6,984 bases of DNA from JBIOYL01 sp044870185 (GTDB taxonomy: Bacteria; Actinomycetota; CALGFH01). The position numbers and the translations under genes are program-made. The DNA lies in assembly GCA_044870185.1 (NCBI GenBank), contig JBIOYL010000416.1, positions 1-6,984 of the forward strand, written 5' to 3'. Positions 5,473-6,984 of the stretch are shown piece by piece. Numbering within the stretch: position 1 is the stretch's first letter; each line of letters starts with the position of its first letter. A model generated the notes under the pieces. It saw only the letters and a program-made list of their open reading frames with translations, was not told the origin of the DNA and searched no databases.

Positions 5473-6222
5473 ATGCCGCACGAATTCGAGCTGCGCAAGG
5501 AGATCGAGCTCGACGCAAGCCCCGAGCAGGTGTGGGAGGCGATCGCCACCGGCCCCGGCATCGACGCCTGGTTCATGGGGCGCAACGAGGTCGAGCCCCG
5601 CCCGGGCGGCACGACGCGGATGACCATCGGCGACCATACCGAGCAGGCCACCGTGACCGCCTGGGAGCCGCCGAGACGCTTCGCCTTCCGCGGCAGCCAG
5701 GGCGAGGACGGCTCGTTCCACGCCTTCGAGTACCTCGTCGAGGGACGCGAGGGCGGCAGCACGGTGCTCCGGCTCGTGCACAGCGGCGTGCTCGGCGACG
5801 ACTGGCAGGCCGAGTACGACGCCCTCGGCGAGGGCTGGGACATGTACCTGCACACGCTGGCCCAGTACCTCACGCACTTCCCCGACCGGGCCGCGACGCC
5901 GGTGACCGCGTTCGGACCGCGGGTGGCCGACCGGGAGCGCGCGTGGGCGGTGCTCAGGGGCGGGCTCGGGCTGGGCGGCACGGTCGCCGAAGGCGAGCGG
6001 GTGCGGCTCACCCCCGACGGGCTCACGCCGCTCGACGGCGTGGTGGACTACCGCTCCCCGAGCTTCCTCGGCGTGCGCACCGGCGAGGGGCTGTACCGAT
6101 TCGTCCACGGCTTCGACGGCACGGTGGCCCTGGGGCACCACCTCTTCTCGGAGGCGGTGGACCAGCAGGAGACCGAGCGGGCCTGGCAGGCCTGGCTCAC
6201 CCGGCTCTTCGCCCAGCGGTAA
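5473..6222 (+). CDS. SRPBCC/AHSA1-like domain protein with a C-terminal extension
   Basis: This is a 249-residue protein. The N-terminal half (about 1-138) is an SRPBCC (START-like) domain of the AHSA1 type: ELRKEIELDASPEQVWEAIA, then GIDAWFMG (29-36), GGTTRMTIGD (45-54), VTAWEPPRRFAF (61-72), an acidic segment, VLRLVHSG (98-105), and a long C-terminal helix GWDMYLHTLAQYL. This fold makes a hydrophobic pocket for small ligands. Residues 145-249 go beyond the usual AHSA1 length and end in FVHGFDGTVALGHHLFSEAVDQQ and a helix ERAWQAWLTRLF; I read this as a second, degenerate ligand-binding-like unit but cannot name it. The start is firm: GGAAGGAG (5457-5464) with an 8-nt spacer, only two bases after the regulator stop, so translation is probably coupled. 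The alpha/beta hydrolase follows 33 bp later. Ligand and catalytic activity are unknown. Confidence 0.85.
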   Translation: MPHEFELRKEIELDASPEQVWEAIATGPGIDAWFMGRNEVEPRPGGTTRMTIGDHTEQATVTAWEPPRRFAFRGSQGEDGSFHAFEYLVEGREGGSTVLRLVHSGVLGDDWQAEYDALGEGWDMYLHTLAQYLTHFPDRAATPVTAFGPRVADRERAWAVLRGGLGLGGTVAEGERVRLTPDGLTPLDGVVDYRSPSFLGVRTGEGLYRFVHGFDGTVALGHHLFSEAVDQQETERAWQAWLTRLFAQR

Positions 6223-6255
6223 CCCCAACGGCAACCGAGCAAAGGAGCAGCCAGC

Positions 6256-6984
6256 ATGTCGCCCAACGCACCCGACGGGACCCGGACCGGCGCCGCCACC
6301 TCCGGCTACGCCCCGGTGAACGGTCTCCAGATGTACTACGAGCTGCATGGCGCCGGTGGCGGCGGCCGGCCGCTGGTCCTGCTGCACGGCAACCTGTCGA
6401 CGATCAACGTCGACTTCGGCGGGGTCCTGCCGTCCTTCGCCAAGACCCGGCAGGTCGTCGCCGTCGAGCAGCAGGCCCACGGCCACACCGCCGACATCGA
6501 CCGCCCGCTGAGCATCCGGCAATGGGCGGACGACACCACCGCCCTGCTCCGCCACCTGGGCGTCGAGCAGGCCGACTTCTTCGGCTACAGCAGCGGCGCC
6601 GGGGTCGCCGCGGAGCTCGCCATCCGGCATCCGGAGCTGGTGGGCAAGCTCGCGCTCGCCTCATTCGCCTACCAGCGCGACGGCCTCCACCCCGGCCTGC
6701 TCGAGGGCATCCAGAGCCTGGAGCCCGCCCACCTGGCCGGGACCCCGTTCCAGCAGGACTACGCCAGGACGGCGCCGAACCCGGACGCCTGGCCCACACT
6801 GATCGGCAAGGTCAAGCAGATGGACGGGGACCTCCAGGACTGGTCGCCCGAGGCGATCCGGTCGATCACGGCCCCCGTCCTGCTGGTGTACGGGGACTCC
6901 GACATCGTCCGCCCCGAGCACGCGGTCGAGACCTTCCGGCTGCTCGGCGGCGGCGTGGCCGGCGACGGCGCCGGCCGGCCCCGC
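6256..6984 (+). CDS. Alpha/beta hydrolase, 3' end cut by the window
   Basis: 243 residues are present and the frame is still open at the right edge. Landmarks of the alpha/beta-hydrolase fold appear in order: VNGLQMYYELHG (21-32), the oxyanion-loop strand PLVLLHGN (39-46), EQQAHGHTAD (71-80), the nucleophile elbow G-Y-S-S-G with Ser112 (110-114), a cap region about 135-195, and VLLVYGDSDIVRPEHA (208-223), where D216 is the likely catalytic acid. The catalytic His should lie just past the window. It resembles esterase, epoxide-hydrolase and haloperoxidase-like hydrolases in general, and the substrate is not readable. AAAGGAG (6241-6247) sits 8 nt before the ATG. The first 17 residues are low-complexity and not part of the fold. 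It follows the SRPBCC gene in the same direction, so all three genes are likely one transcript. Confidence 0.9.
   Translation, partial: MSPNAPDGTRTGAATSGYAPVNGLQMYYELHGAGGGGRPLVLLHGNLSTINVDFGGVLPSFAKTRQVVAVEQQAHGHTADIDRPLSIRQWADDTTALLRHLGVEQADFFGYSSGAGVAAELAIRHPELVGKLALASFAYQRDGLHPGLLEGIQSLEPAHLAGTPFQQDYARTAPNPDAWPTLIGKVKQMDGDLQDWSPEAIRSITAPVLLVYGDSDIVRPEHAVETFRLLGGGVAGDGAGRPR

Overview
This is a GC-rich window, well above 65 % G+C by eye, with third codon positions almost all G or C. It reads as a chromosomal piece of a high-GC actinobacterium. The gene content supports this: the three-subunit succinate dehydrogenase is the actinobacterial Sdh1-like type, and the accessory genes (an ArsR-like regulator with an SRPBCC protein, and a UspA-like protein) are typical of soil actinomycetes. 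I cannot name the genus from the sequence.

Layout. Positions 1-585 (+) hold the 3' part of a SAM-dependent methyltransferase gene that enters from the left edge. Its reading frame is broken near position 420. A 114-bp convergent gap follows. Positions 700-4032 (-) hold a compact sdhC-sdhA-sdhB operon: the stop of sdhC overlaps the start of sdhA by one base, and one base separates sdhA from sdhB. Upstream of it on the same strand, 86 bp away, is a UspA-like gene (4119-4682) that may be its first cistron. A 176-bp divergent intergenic region (4683-4858) is the most interesting non-coding stretch. It holds a nearly exact 20/21-bp direct repeat and two tandem half-palindromes of form GACA-N8-TGTC, one of which overlaps a TTGACA element just before the regulator gene. 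Positions 4859-6984 (+) hold three genes in one direction: an ArsR-type regulator, an SRPBCC/AHSA1-like protein, and an alpha/beta hydrolase cut off by the right edge.

How the genes work together. The Sdh proteins form a respiratory complex that oxidises succinate and passes electrons through FAD and three Fe-S clusters to the membrane quinone pool, probably menaquinone. The membrane subunit carries a cluster of Cys and His residues that fits the membrane-embedded Rieske-type centre reported for mycobacterial Sdh1. The ArsR-SRPBCC-hydrolase set looks like a self-regulated operon for handling an unknown small hydrophobic compound; its substrate cannot be read from the sequence. No RNA genes, insertion sequences, CRISPR arrays or phage genes were seen, and nothing here amounts to a clearly new system. 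The points most worth a second look are the tandem operator candidate, the SdhC Cys/His centre and the frameshift in the methyltransferase gene.
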